From: Oscillospiraceae bacterium
GTDB taxonomy: Bacteria > Bacillota > Clostridia > Oscillospirales > Oscillospiraceae
Assembly: GCA_020025175.1 (NCBI GenBank)
Contig: JAHHSM010000002.1
Location: 15,260 to 79,259 of the forward strand
Direction: 5' to 3'
DNA length: 64,000 bases
Notes under the pieces: generated by a model
What the model saw: the letters and a program-made list of their open reading frames with translations, nothing else
What the model was told of the DNA's origin: nothing
The model's database searches: none
Shown: positions 24,883 through 32,740 of the stretch, piece by piece
Numbering within the stretch: position 1 is the stretch's first letter
Layout of the letters: every line of letters starts with the position of its first letter
Translations under genes and position numbers: made by a program

Positions 24883-26437
24883 TATAAAGAAAGAGCAGGA
24901 ACGGGACGAGCTGCACCGTGCGATTTGGGCAATTGCTGACGAATTGCGTGGCAGCATTGATGGCTGGGATTTTAAGTCCTATGTGCTGGGCATGATGTTT
25001 TACCGCTACATCTCGGAGAACCTGACCAACTATCTGAACGCCGACGAGATGGAGGCCGGTAACGAGGACTTCAACTACGCCGATCTCTCTGATGAGGATG
25101 CGGAGATGGCCCGTGAGGACATGGTGCAGACCAAGGGCTTTTTCATTCTTCCCTCTGAGCTTTTCTGCAATGTGCGGAAAAATGCCGCCCACGACGAAAA
25201 TCTGAATATGACGCTGGAAGCTGCGTTCCGCCATATTGAGGAATCCGCAAAGGGCAGCGAGAGCGAGGATAACTTCTCCGGTCTGTTCGATGATATTGAT
25301 GTGAACAGCAACAAGCTGGGTGCGACCGTTGCCAAGCGCAACGCCAAGTTGGTCAAGCTGATGGACGGCGTGGCTGACATGAGACTGGGCAACTATCAGG
25401 ACAACAGCATTGACGCCTTCGGTGATGCCTATGAATATCTCATGGGTATGTACGCCTCCAATGCAGGCAAGTCCGGCGGCGAGTTCTTCACTCCGCAGGA
25501 GGTGTCTGAGCTGTTGACTCGGATTGCCGTGGTGGGCAAAACGGAAGTCAACAAGGTTTATGACCCTGCTTGCGGTTCCGGCTCTCTGCTGCTGCAAGCT
25601 GCCAAGATTCTGGGAAAGGAGAATGTGCGTCAGGGCTTCTTTGGTCAGGAGATCAACTTGACTACTTACAACCTGTGCCGAATCAATATGTTCCTCCATG
25701 ATATTGGCTATGATAAATTTGACATTGCCCATGAGGATACCCTGATGACCCCCCAGCACTGGGATGATGAACCCTTCGAGGTCATCGTTTCCAATCCTCC
25801 GTATTCCATTAAGTGGGAGGGCGATGATAACCCGGTGCTCATCAACGATCCCCGTTTCTCTCCTGCCGGAGTACTTGCGCCGAAATCGAAAGCCGATCTT
25901 GCATTTATCATGCACGCTTTGGCATGGCTGGCGACCAACGGCACCGCCTCCATCGTCTGCTTCCCCGGCATCATGTACCGTGGCGGTGCAGAAAAGAAGA
26001 TCCGCCAGTATCTCATTGATAACAACTTCATCGACTGCGTGATCCAGCTGCCCGGCAACCTGTTCTATGGCACCTCCATCGCTACCTGCATCATGGTGCT
26101 GAAAAAGAACAAGCAGGACAACAGCACCCTGTTCATCGACGCCTCCAGGGAGTTTGTGAAGGTCACAAACAACAATAAGCTGACCGAGGAAAACATCAGC
26201 AAGATCGTGGCTGAATTTGCGTCACGGGAGGATGTGGACTACTTTGCCCGCTGTGTTTCTTGGGACGAGATCAAAGAACAGGACTATAACCTGTCCGTCA
26301 GCACCTATGTGGAGCAGGAGGACACACGGGAAGTCATTGATATTACGAAACTCAACGCTGAGATTAAGGACATCGTTGCCCGTGAGCAGATTCTGCGAGA
26401 TGAGATTGATAAGATCGTGGCAGAAATCGAGGGCTGA
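24875..26437 (+). CDS. hsdM: Type I restriction-modification methyltransferase subunit HsdM
   Basis: A 520-residue N6-adenine methyltransferase. An N-terminal helical HsdM_N domain (RAIWAIADELRGSIDGWDFK, YVLGMMFYRYISENLT) is followed by the SAM site DPACGSGSLLLQAAKILG and catalytic motif SNPPYSIKW (NPPY). With HsdS it modifies the recognition site; with HsdR it forms the nuclease. The start MADIKKEQER is preceded by GGAG and overlaps the XRE gene; a longer frame from 24833 lacks a ribosome site. First gene of a complete hsdM-hsdS-hsdR set. Confidence 0.96.
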   Translation: MADIKKEQERDELHRAIWAIADELRGSIDGWDFKSYVLGMMFYRYISENLTNYLNADEMEAGNEDFNYADLSDEDAEMAREDMVQTKGFFILPSELFCNVRKNAAHDENLNMTLEAAFRHIEESAKGSESEDNFSGLFDDIDVNSNKLGATVAKRNAKLVKLMDGVADMRLGNYQDNSIDAFGDAYEYLMGMYASNAGKSGGEFFTPQEVSELLTRIAVVGKTEVNKVYDPACGSGSLLLQAAKILGKENVRQGFFGQEINLTTYNLCRINMFLHDIGYDKFDIAHEDTLMTPQHWDDEPFEVIVSNPPYSIKWEGDDNPVLINDPRFSPAGVLAPKSKADLAFIMHALAWLATNGTASIVCFPGIMYRGGAEKKIRQYLIDNNFIDCVIQLPGNLFYGTSIATCIMVLKKNKQDNSTLFIDASREFVKVTNNNKLTEENISKIVAEFASREDVDYFARCVSWDEIKEQDYNLSVSTYVEQEDTREVIDITKLNAEIKDIVAREQILRDEIDKIVAEIEG

Positions 26438-26440
26438 GAT

Positions 26441-27601
26441 ATGAGCAGATTAGAAGAACTGATTCAGGAGCTTTGCCCCGATGGGGTGGAATATAAGAAC
26501 TTAGAGAACATTTTGACAATAAAAAATGGAAGAGATTACAAGCATCTAACAGAAGGTGTTGTTCCCGTCTATGGTTCTGGTGGAATTATGACATATGTTA
26601 ATCAAGCGATATATGATAAACCGTCTGTGCTTATTCCTCGAAAAGGGTCTCTTGATAAACTATACTATGTAGATGTTCCATTTTGGAATGTCGATACCAT
26701 ATTTTACACAGATATCAACCTAACTGTTGCCTTGCCTAAATATGTTTATTATTATTTGCAAAGTCAACATCTAGAACGGCTTAATAAAGCCGGAGGAGTC
26801 CCCAGCCTTACACAAGCTGTGCTAAACAAGGTTAAAATTCCCGTTCCCCCTCTGCCTGTACAGGCTGAAATTGTCCGTATTTTGGACAATTTCACGGAAC
26901 TGACGGCGGAACTGACGGCGGAACTGACGGCGAGAAAGAAGCAGTATGAGTATTATAGGGATAAACTGCTAACCGTTGATAACAATGTTGAACATGTTAC
27001 TATTGGTGATGTTGCAACTGTAACAAAATTGGCGGGATTTGAATTTACCAAATATGTAAAATATACAGAGACTGGAAATATTATAGCCTTAAGAGGATTG
27101 AATGTTAAAGCTGGAAAACTTGATTTGATGGATGTGAAATATATTGATGGTAGCGATTTATCTAAATTAACTAGAAGCAAACTTCATGTCGGTGACATGC
27201 TGTTTACTTATGTGGGTACCATCGGTCAAGTTGCACTTGTTGACGAAGAAGATAAATACTATTTAGCTCCCAATGTTGCGCTTATTCGCTCTACTGACGA
27301 GCAACTTTTGCCTCAATTTATGAGATATTATTTTCAGAGTGGGGAGTTCTGGAAAACACAGATAAACCGTCTGTTACAATCGTCCTCTATGCAGAATATA
27401 CCTATGGAGAAAATTCGGAAATTTATTATCCCCCTCCCCCCTCTTTCTGAGCAAGAACGCATTGTCTCCATCCTCGACCGCTTCGACACCCTTTGCAATG
27501 ACCTGACTTCCGGTCTGCCTGCCGAAATCGAAGCCCGCCAGAAGCAATACGAATACTACCGAGACAAGCTGCTGAGCTTTCAGGAGGTGAAAGGCTCATG
27601 A
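26441..27601 (+). CDS. hsdS: Type I restriction-modification specificity subunit HsdS
   Basis: A 386-residue protein with two target recognition domains (about residues 15-145 and 185-330), each followed by a conserved helix region: PPLPVQAEIVRILDNFTELTA... and PPLSEQERIVSILDRFDTL..., both ending QYEYYRDKLL. The central spacer carries three TAEL-type repeats (26896-26931). The recognition domains are much richer in A/T than hsdM and hsdR, the usual mark of swapped specificity modules. The recognised DNA sequence cannot be predicted. Starts 3 bp after hsdM and overlaps hsdR by 4 bp. Confidence 0.95.
   Translation: MSRLEELIQELCPDGVEYKNLENILTIKNGRDYKHLTEGVVPVYGSGGIMTYVNQAIYDKPSVLIPRKGSLDKLYYVDVPFWNVDTIFYTDINLTVALPKYVYYYLQSQHLERLNKAGGVPSLTQAVLNKVKIPVPPLPVQAEIVRILDNFTELTAELTAELTARKKQYEYYRDKLLTVDNNVEHVTIGDVATVTKLAGFEFTKYVKYTETGNIIALRGLNVKAGKLDLMDVKYIDGSDLSKLTRSKLHVGDMLFTYVGTIGQVALVDEEDKYYLAPNVALIRSTDEQLLPQFMRYYFQSGEFWKTQINRLLQSSSMQNIPMEKIRKFIIPLPPLSEQERIVSILDRFDTLCNDLTSGLPAEIEARQKQYEYYRDKLLSFQEVKGS
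26896..26931 (+). repeat. Three 12-bp tandem repeats in hsdS encoding TAEL units
   Basis: GGAACTGACGGC occurs three times without mismatch, encoding ELTA-ELTA-ELTA in the spacer between the recognition domains. In the EcoR124I family, two versus three copies of such a TAEL repeat change the non-specific spacer of the DNA target by one base pair. Loss or gain of one unit by slippage keeps the frame. Confidence 0.95.
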
Positions 27602-30600
27602 GTACCTACAACATCGTGCTTTCTACCAGTGAAAGCACCGTCGTAACTGAATATGAACCCCAGACCAAGCGCTCCGATGCATACCAGAGCGAGGCGGCGT
27701 TGGAATCTGCCTTCATCAAAATGCTGACCGAGCAGGGCTATGAGCATATCACCATTCATGATGAAGCAGGTCTGGTAGAGAATCTCCGTCGACAGCTGGA
27801 ACGGCTCAATCAGTTTCGCTTTACGGACAAGGAGTGGGACCGTTTTTTCAAGGATAAGATTGCCAATCAGAACGAAGGTATCGTTGAAAAGACCCGTAAA
27901 ATGCAGGAGGATCATGTCCAGAACCTGATTCGGGAGGACGGTACCACCATGAACATCTCCCTGATTGACAAGAAAAACATCCACAACAACCGCTTGCAGG
28001 TCATCAATCAGTATGAGATGGGACAAGCAGAGGGCGCCAAGTACGACAACCGCTATGATGTGACCATCCTGGTCAACGGTCTGCCCCTTGTCCATGTGGA
28101 GCTGAAACGCCGTGGCGTGGCTCTGAAAGAGGCTTTCAACCAGATCAACCGCTATCAGCGGGACAGCTTCTGGGCCGGGTCTGGGCTCTATGAGTATGTC
28201 CAGATCTTCGTGATCTCCAACGGTACCCACACCAAATATTATTCTAATACCACCCGGTTCAGCCACATCAAGGAGAACGAAGGTAGCCAACGCAGCCGCA
28301 GCAAAAAGACATCCAACAGCTTTGAGTTCACCAGCTTCTGGGCGGACGCAAACAACCATACTATTCCTGATCTTGTGGACTTCACCAAGACTTTTTTTGC
28401 CAAACACACCCTGCTGAACATCCTGACAAGGTACTGCGTATTCACCTCTGAGGAACTGCTGCTGGTCATGCGACCCTATCAGATTGTAGCGACTGAGCGA
28501 ATTCTGAACCGCATTGAGGTATCCACCAACTACAAAAAGATGGGTACGCTGGAAGCCGGTGGCTACATCTGGCACACCACCGGCAGCGGCAAGACCCTGA
28601 CCTCTTTTAAGACGGCCCAGCTTGCCACCAGACTGCCCTACATCGACAAGGTGCTGTTCGTGGTGGACCGTAAGGATCTGGACTACCAGACCATCAAGGA
28701 ATACGATCGCTTTGAAAAGGGGGCAGCCAACGGAAACAAGAGCACGGCGGTCTTGCAGCGTCAGCTGGAGGACACCACCTCGAAGATCATCGTGACCACC
28801 ATCCAGAAGTTGGATGTGTTCATCACCAAGAATCCCCAGCATCCCATTCGGGACAAGCACATTGTTCTGGTGTTTGATGAATGTCACCGCAGCCAGTTCG
28901 GAGATATGCACAGCCGTATTGTGGGCGGCATCATCAAAAAAGGCGAAAAGGTTATCAAGGTGGATCGTTACTTCAAGAACTACCATATTTTCGGCTTCAC
29001 CGGAACCCCGATTTTCTCCGTCAATGCCGGCACCGGGCGCAACCCAAACCTTCGGACCACCGCCCAGGCCTTTGGTGATAAGCTCCATACTTACACGATT
29101 GTGGATGCGATCAACGACGGAAATGTGCTGCCCTTCCGCATCGACTACATTGATACGGTGAAGCAGAAGGATGGTCGAAAGGATAAGCAGGTAAAGGGCA
29201 TCGACACGGAAGAAGCTCTGTCTGCACCGGAGCGGATCACAGAAGTTTCCAAGTATATTCTGGAACACTTCAACCAAAAGACCGTCCGTAATTCTTATTA
29301 CAGCCTCAAGGGTCAGCGGGTAAACGGATTCAACTCCATGTTTGCTGTTAGCTCCATCCCTGTATGCAAGAAATATTATCTGGAACTGAAAAAGCAGATT
29401 GCCGAACAGCACCGAGATCTGACCATTGCCACGATTTTCTCCTTTGCTCCCAACGAGGAGGACAGTGCAGACGGCATTCTGGACAACGAGAGCTTTGACA
29501 CGGACGGTTTGGATCAGAACTCCCGTGACTTTTTGGAAATGGCCATTGATGATTACAACAAGAAGTTTAAGGCCAACTTCGACACCTCCAGCAAGGGCTT
29601 TCAGGACTATTACAAGGATCTCTCGGACAAGGTGAAAAAGCGCCAGGTAGATCTGTTAATCGTGGTCAATATGTTCCTCACCGGCTTCGACGCTACCACT
29701 CTCAATACTCTGTGGGTTGATAAAAACTTGAAAATGCACGGCTTGATTCAGGCGTTTTCCAGAACGAACCGCATTCTGAACTCCGTCAAGACCTTTGGCA
29801 ATATCGTCTGTTTCCGCAATCTGGAACAGGAAACCAATGATGCCATTGCTCTGTTCGGTGACAAGGATGCAAATGGTATTGTTCTCCTCAAATCTTATGA
29901 GGATTATTACTTTGGCTGCACCGATGATAAAGGCAGAGATTTACCAGGCTATGAGGATCGAGTGGAAGAACTGCTGCATCGTTTCCCTTTGGGTCAGCCC
30001 ATCATTGGCGAGCAGAACGAAAAGGATTTCATTGTCCTATTCGGCAATATCCTTCGCCTCCGCAATATCCTGTCAGCCTTTGACCGCTTTGCTGGGAATG
30101 AGCTTCTGGCACCCATTGACTTCCAGGACTACACCGGTATGTATCATGACCTCCATGAGAAATACAAGCGTCCCGATGGTGAGAAAGACAGTATTCTGGA
30201 CGACGTTGTCTTTGAAATGGAGCTGGTCAGGCAGGTAGAGGTCAACATCGACTACATTCTCATGCTGGTGGCCAAGTATCACGATGGCAACTGTGAGGAC
30301 AAGGAAATTCTGGTGGCAATCGATAAGGCGATCAAGTCCAGCTTGCAGCTTCGCTCTAAAAAGGAACTCATTGAGCACTTCATTGATACCATCAATACCA
30401 GTACGGACGTCAATTCCGATTGGGCCAAATTCGTCCGTGAGCAGCGAGAAACAGATATTGCAGAGCTGATTCAGACCGAGAAGCTGAAGCCGGAAGAAAC
30501 CAGAAAATTTGTGGATAACGCTTTCCGTGATGGTGTTCTGAAAACCACGGGAACTGATGTAGATCAGATCTTGCCGCCTGTCTCCCGTTTCAGCGGTGGT

Positions 30601-30702
30601 GGTAAGCGAGTGCAAAAGAAGCAGACCGTCATTGAAAAGCTGAAAGCATTTTTTGAGAAGTATTTTGGACTGCTAAGTACGGATGACCGGATTATAAAAT
30701 AA
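27598..30702 (+). CDS. hsdR: Type I restriction endonuclease subunit HsdR
   Basis: A 1034-residue restriction/translocase subunit of the EcoR124I type. The nuclease domain has Asp154 in RYDVTILVNG and the ELKRR motif at about 168. The SF2 motor shows Walker A HTTGSGKTLTSFK (about 326), VFDECHRSQFG (about 427) and FGFTGTPIF, with later helicase motifs and a C-terminal helical domain. Length is normal and no break is seen, so the R subunit should be functional. ATG overlaps the hsdS stop. No clear terminator was found directly after it. Confidence 0.96.
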   Translation: MSTYNIVLSTSESTVVTEYEPQTKRSDAYQSEAALESAFIKMLTEQGYEHITIHDEAGLVENLRRQLERLNQFRFTDKEWDRFFKDKIANQNEGIVEKTRKMQEDHVQNLIREDGTTMNISLIDKKNIHNNRLQVINQYEMGQAEGAKYDNRYDVTILVNGLPLVHVELKRRGVALKEAFNQINRYQRDSFWAGSGLYEYVQIFVISNGTHTKYYSNTTRFSHIKENEGSQRSRSKKTSNSFEFTSFWADANNHTIPDLVDFTKTFFAKHTLLNILTRYCVFTSEELLLVMRPYQIVATERILNRIEVSTNYKKMGTLEAGGYIWHTTGSGKTLTSFKTAQLATRLPYIDKVLFVVDRKDLDYQTIKEYDRFEKGAANGNKSTAVLQRQLEDTTSKIIVTTIQKLDVFITKNPQHPIRDKHIVLVFDECHRSQFGDMHSRIVGGIIKKGEKVIKVDRYFKNYHIFGFTGTPIFSVNAGTGRNPNLRTTAQAFGDKLHTYTIVDAINDGNVLPFRIDYIDTVKQKDGRKDKQVKGIDTEEALSAPERITEVSKYILEHFNQKTVRNSYYSLKGQRVNGFNSMFAVSSIPVCKKYYLELKKQIAEQHRDLTIATIFSFAPNEEDSADGILDNESFDTDGLDQNSRDFLEMAIDDYNKKFKANFDTSSKGFQDYYKDLSDKVKKRQVDLLIVVNMFLTGFDATTLNTLWVDKNLKMHGLIQAFSRTNRILNSVKTFGNIVCFRNLEQETNDAIALFGDKDANGIVLLKSYEDYYFGCTDDKGRDLPGYEDRVEELLHRFPLGQPIIGEQNEKDFIVLFGNILRLRNILSAFDRFAGNELLAPIDFQDYTGMYHDLHEKYKRPDGEKDSILDDVVFEMELVRQVEVNIDYILMLVAKYHDGNCEDKEILVAIDKAIKSSLQLRSKKELIEHFIDTINTSTDVNSDWAKFVREQRETDIAELIQTEKLKPEETRKFVDNAFRDGVLKTTGTDVDQILPPVSRFSGGGKRVQKKQTVIEKLKAFFEKYFGLLSTDDRIIK

Positions 30703-30709
30703 CTGTAAT

Positions 30710-30856
30710 CTATACACAGACTCTACTGCACCCAATCTTTGCCTCATACACAGCTGCATGATTCTCATAGACCACAAACATATCTACAGGAAGGTTTGTC
30801 TCTGTACTTTTAAAGACAGGCTCTTCATAGAAGAATTCATCCACATTGATATTCAT
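30710..30856 (-). CDS. Small hypothetical protein (48 residues)
   Basis: A short frame starting MNINVDEFFYEEPVFKS, with AAAGGA about nine bases upstream of the ATG. It is on the strand opposite to the hsd operon and converges on hsdR, ending 8 bp after the hsdR stop. Acidic N-terminal half, mixed C-terminal half ending CSRVCV. No family is recognised. Small convergent genes in such elements can encode excisionase-like or inhibitor proteins, but nothing in the sequence shows this. Confidence 0.45.
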   Translation of the reverse strand: MNINVDEFFYEEPVFKSTETNLPVDMFVVYENHAAVYEAKIGCSRVCV

Positions 30857-30890
30857 TTTTTTAATTCCTTTCAATACGATATTTGAAAGC

Positions 30891-30927
30891 AAAAAAGCGC
30901 AGTACAGGTCATACTCCTATACTACGC
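30891..30927 (-). terminator. Minus-strand terminator upstream of the small gene
   Basis: A 12-bp stem (30897-30908 with 30916-30927, two G-T pairs, 7-nt loop) followed on the minus strand by T6. It lies just upstream of the 48-residue gene, so it ends transcription arriving from further right or attenuates that gene. Confidence 0.65.
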
Positions 30928-31066
30928 GAGAATATCATAGTCCATTGTTGCGCCAAGCATCGAAAAAGCGTATATTAATCCTGTCGGCGCGGGGAATCCC
31001 GTTGTATAGATAGAAAGCTTAACCTCAATAAATAGATACATTCGGAAAAATGGGTCACATCCAGAG

Positions 31067-31095
31067 TTGACAGCATATTCAATGCGTGGTATTAT
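31067..31095 (+). promoter_or_regulatory. Strong promoter without a following gene
   Basis: A perfect TTGACA (31067-31072), 17-bp spacer, TATTAT (31090-31095). The next strong terminator is only about 85 bases downstream of the expected start. Confidence 0.75.
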
Positions 31096-31101
31096 CCCCC
31101 A

Positions 31102-31186
31102 TAAATTACGAAGTATGATTAACCAAACGAAGACATTTGCGAAAAAGACAGTTATTCCATTTCATGGGTATAACTGTCTTTTTTTA
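31102..31186 (+). ncRNA. Candidate small RNA of about 85 nt
   Basis: Inferred from the promoter at 31067-31095 and an intrinsic terminator at 31142-31186: stem AAAGACAGTTAT/ATAACTGTCTTT with a 14-nt loop that pairs again internally (CCAT/ATGG), followed by a T run. No ribosome site precedes the one ATG in the interval. The region 30930-31065 before it shows no gene. Confidence 0.45.
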
Positions 31187-31272
31187 TATTTATATTTTCA
31201 TATCCCCGCGCTCCATCGCTGGAAAATTATTTAAATCGAATTTTCTGATTTTTAATATAGGAGGTGATGTGT

Positions 31273-31377
31273 ATGCTGTATTTTTTAATTTTTTCTTATA
31301 ATGTTTTTAATCAGCATACTTGTCCTTTGATGTACGCCTCTAGCGATGAGATTCCAAGCTGTATAAGCGTTGGTTGA
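31273..31377 (+). CDS. Possible 34-residue leader peptide before an XRE gene
   Basis: The frame MLYFLIFSYNVFNQHTC... has a very strong ribosome site (AGGAGGTGATGTGT then ATG) and a hydrophobic start. Its TGA is joined to the next gene (TGATATG), so translation of the XRE regulator, which has no ribosome site of its own, probably depends on it. No family is recognised. It could instead be an eroded gene start. Confidence 0.45.
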   Translation: MLYFLIFSYNVFNQHTCPLMYASSDEIPSCISVG

Positions 31378-31378
31378 T

Positions 31379-31762
31379 ATGTGTAATTCTGAGCGTAATA
31401 GCTCTCGCTCAAAAGTAGGAAGTATAGATATTGTGGAAGAACCTCTGAATTTTCAGAAGGTATTTTTCAAGAAGGTAACGGAGAAACGTAAGGAACTAAA
31501 CATCTTTCAAGAAGAACTTGCACAACGTGCCGAGGTATCTGTAGATACTATCAAGCGCTATGAGCGTGATGTGGCAAAAAATATCTACTTTAATACAGCT
31601 TGCCGCATTGCTGCAGCGTTGAAGATAGCCTTGGGATCTTGGCTTCCAGCAGCTTATTTCGAAAATCCTGTTTTAATTAATTATGCTATTCAGCATTTAG
31701 AATCAATTTCTACAGATGTTCATAAAATGCGTGAGCTTTTGGAAAATGAAGTGGAAAGATAA
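31379..31762 (+). CDS. XRE-family transcriptional regulator
   Basis: A 127-residue protein with an N-terminal HTH: KRKELNIFQEELAQRAEVSV and DTIKRYERD, followed by a helical tail ending HKMRELLENEVER. The motif order is that of Cro/C1-type repressors. ATG at 31379 couples to the stop of the 34-residue frame; a TTG at 31370 is an alternative start. In mobile elements such proteins usually hold the transfer or excision genes silent; its target here is unknown. Confidence 0.8.
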   Translation: MCNSERNSSRSKVGSIDIVEEPLNFQKVFFKKVTEKRKELNIFQEELAQRAEVSVDTIKRYERDVAKNIYFNTACRIAAALKIALGSWLPAAYFENPVLINYAIQHLESISTDVHKMRELLENEVER

Positions 31763-31777
31763 TTTTTTTCAATAAAT

Positions 31778-31815
31778 AGTGAAAGGGTTACACTTTAAGG
31801 TGTAACCTCTTCACT
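31778..31815. other. Hairpin after the XRE regulator gene
   Basis: Long imperfect inverted repeat (AGTGAA-AGGGTTACAC against GTGTAACCTC-TTCACT) 16 bases after the stop. There is no T run on the plus strand; on the minus strand an AT-rich stretch follows. Possibly a weak terminator or an operator. Confidence 0.45.
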
Positions 31816-31920
31816 GGTGCAGTGTATCATTTGAGATTATACTGAGAGTAGATCATGATCAGAATGGCTGTGGGTCGATCATCCCACAACAATTTTATCA
31901 AATTTAAGGAGGAAAACTCT

Positions 31921-32238
31921 ATGAAACTGAATGAACTTATTATTGACCCTAAGAGCCTGGGCAACAAGCTTTGGCTTGTGGATGTAGGTCTTGCTTATGT
32001 GTATGCCAATGGACAGCGCACGGATGCTATCTCCGGTTATCGCTATACCATCGCCCTTCCTGAAAAGGGTCTGGATAAAATTAATATCAAGATTGACGGC
32101 GATCAGCGGATGGATTCGCCTAATGGATATACGGAGGTTCGTTTTGATGGACTTGAGGTGTTTTTGCAGTGATCTCGCGGCGATTACATTGTTGCGGGTC
32201 GTGCCACAGGCATCCATTCTGTAAACAGTAAAAATTAA
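31921..32238 (+). pseudogene. Conserved conjugative-element protein (YdcP/Orf22-23-like) with an in-frame TGA
   Basis: GGAGG eight bases before ATG opens MKLNELIIDPKSLG..., continuing to GLEVFLQ and a TGA at 32170-32172. Translation continues in the same frame for 21 residues (SRGDYIVAGRATGIHSVNSKN) to a TAA at 32236. The continuation looks like the natural end of the family, in which a Trp is usual at this point, so a TGG to TGA change is likely. Members accompany FtsK-type coupling genes in Tn916-like elements; the remnant of such a gene follows. The first 83 residues may still be made. Confidence 0.65.
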
Positions 32239-32268
32239 TGCATGGGCGGCGGTGGCGGCAGCGCCGCC

Positions 32269-32303
32269 GTTGCCATAAGGGTTAGTATTACCCTTATGGC
32301 AAC
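32269..32303 (+). other. CRESS-type replication origin hairpin with nonanucleotide TAGTATTAC
   Basis: A perfect 13-bp stem GTTGCCATAAGGG/CCCTTATGGCAAC encloses a loop in which bases 32283-32291 read TAGTATTAC. That is the conserved nick-site nonanucleotide of circovirus-type rolling-circle origins (geminiviruses have TAATATTAC), also with its last bases entering the stem. It sits about 50 to 80 bases upstream of a Rep helicase fragment. The link to CRESS-like bacterial plasmids is inference from these two facts. A GC-rich imperfect repeat precedes it (32245-32268). Confidence 0.65.
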
Positions 32304-32350
32304 CATGTAGCATGTAGCACAACAAAGGAGGTTATTATGAATAATAATGC

Positions 32351-32740
32351 GATCTTCCGTCCGAAAAGGAGGAAGAGGCACCAGAAATGTTCAAGCTTAT
32401 TCAAAATCTCCGGGCAGGTGAACCCATTATGGAGATTTTAGAGGAAAATCCTAAGCTGGCATTTAAAATCCGTGATATCGAGGTGTTGCGCCAAACGATT
32501 TTAGCAGAGAAGTACAGTGTGGAACTCCGGCATGTGGATGTGAGCTATATTTACGGAAGCACCGGAACGGGCAAGACCTGGGGTATCTTCAAGCAGAATG
32601 AGGCCAAAGAAATTTTCCGCATTACCAACTATAACGGAGGAAACGGTGTCCGCTTTGATGCTTATCACTGTCAGGATATTCTGGTGTTTGAGGAATTTCA
32701 TGGGCAGATTCCCATTGCGGATATGCTGAATTATTTGTAG
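32351..32740 (+). pseudogene. Replication initiator (Rep) fragment with superfamily 3 helicase motif
   Basis: The frame carries VSYIYGSTGTGKTWGIF (Walker A of SF3/CRESS-type Rep helicases) and, about 40 residues on, DILVFEEFHG (Walker B), then stops after ADMLNYL. The rolling-circle endonuclease domain expected in front is absent (frame closed at 32348), and the helicase is cut in the middle, with the next codons belonging to an FtsK-type gene. A strong ribosome site at 32327 now drives an unrelated short frame. So it is a doubly truncated remnant. Confidence 0.7.

Noticed and set aside
27580..29412. 610-codon open frame antisense to hsdR
   Set aside because: Mirror frame of a clearly real type I restriction gene, without start signals.
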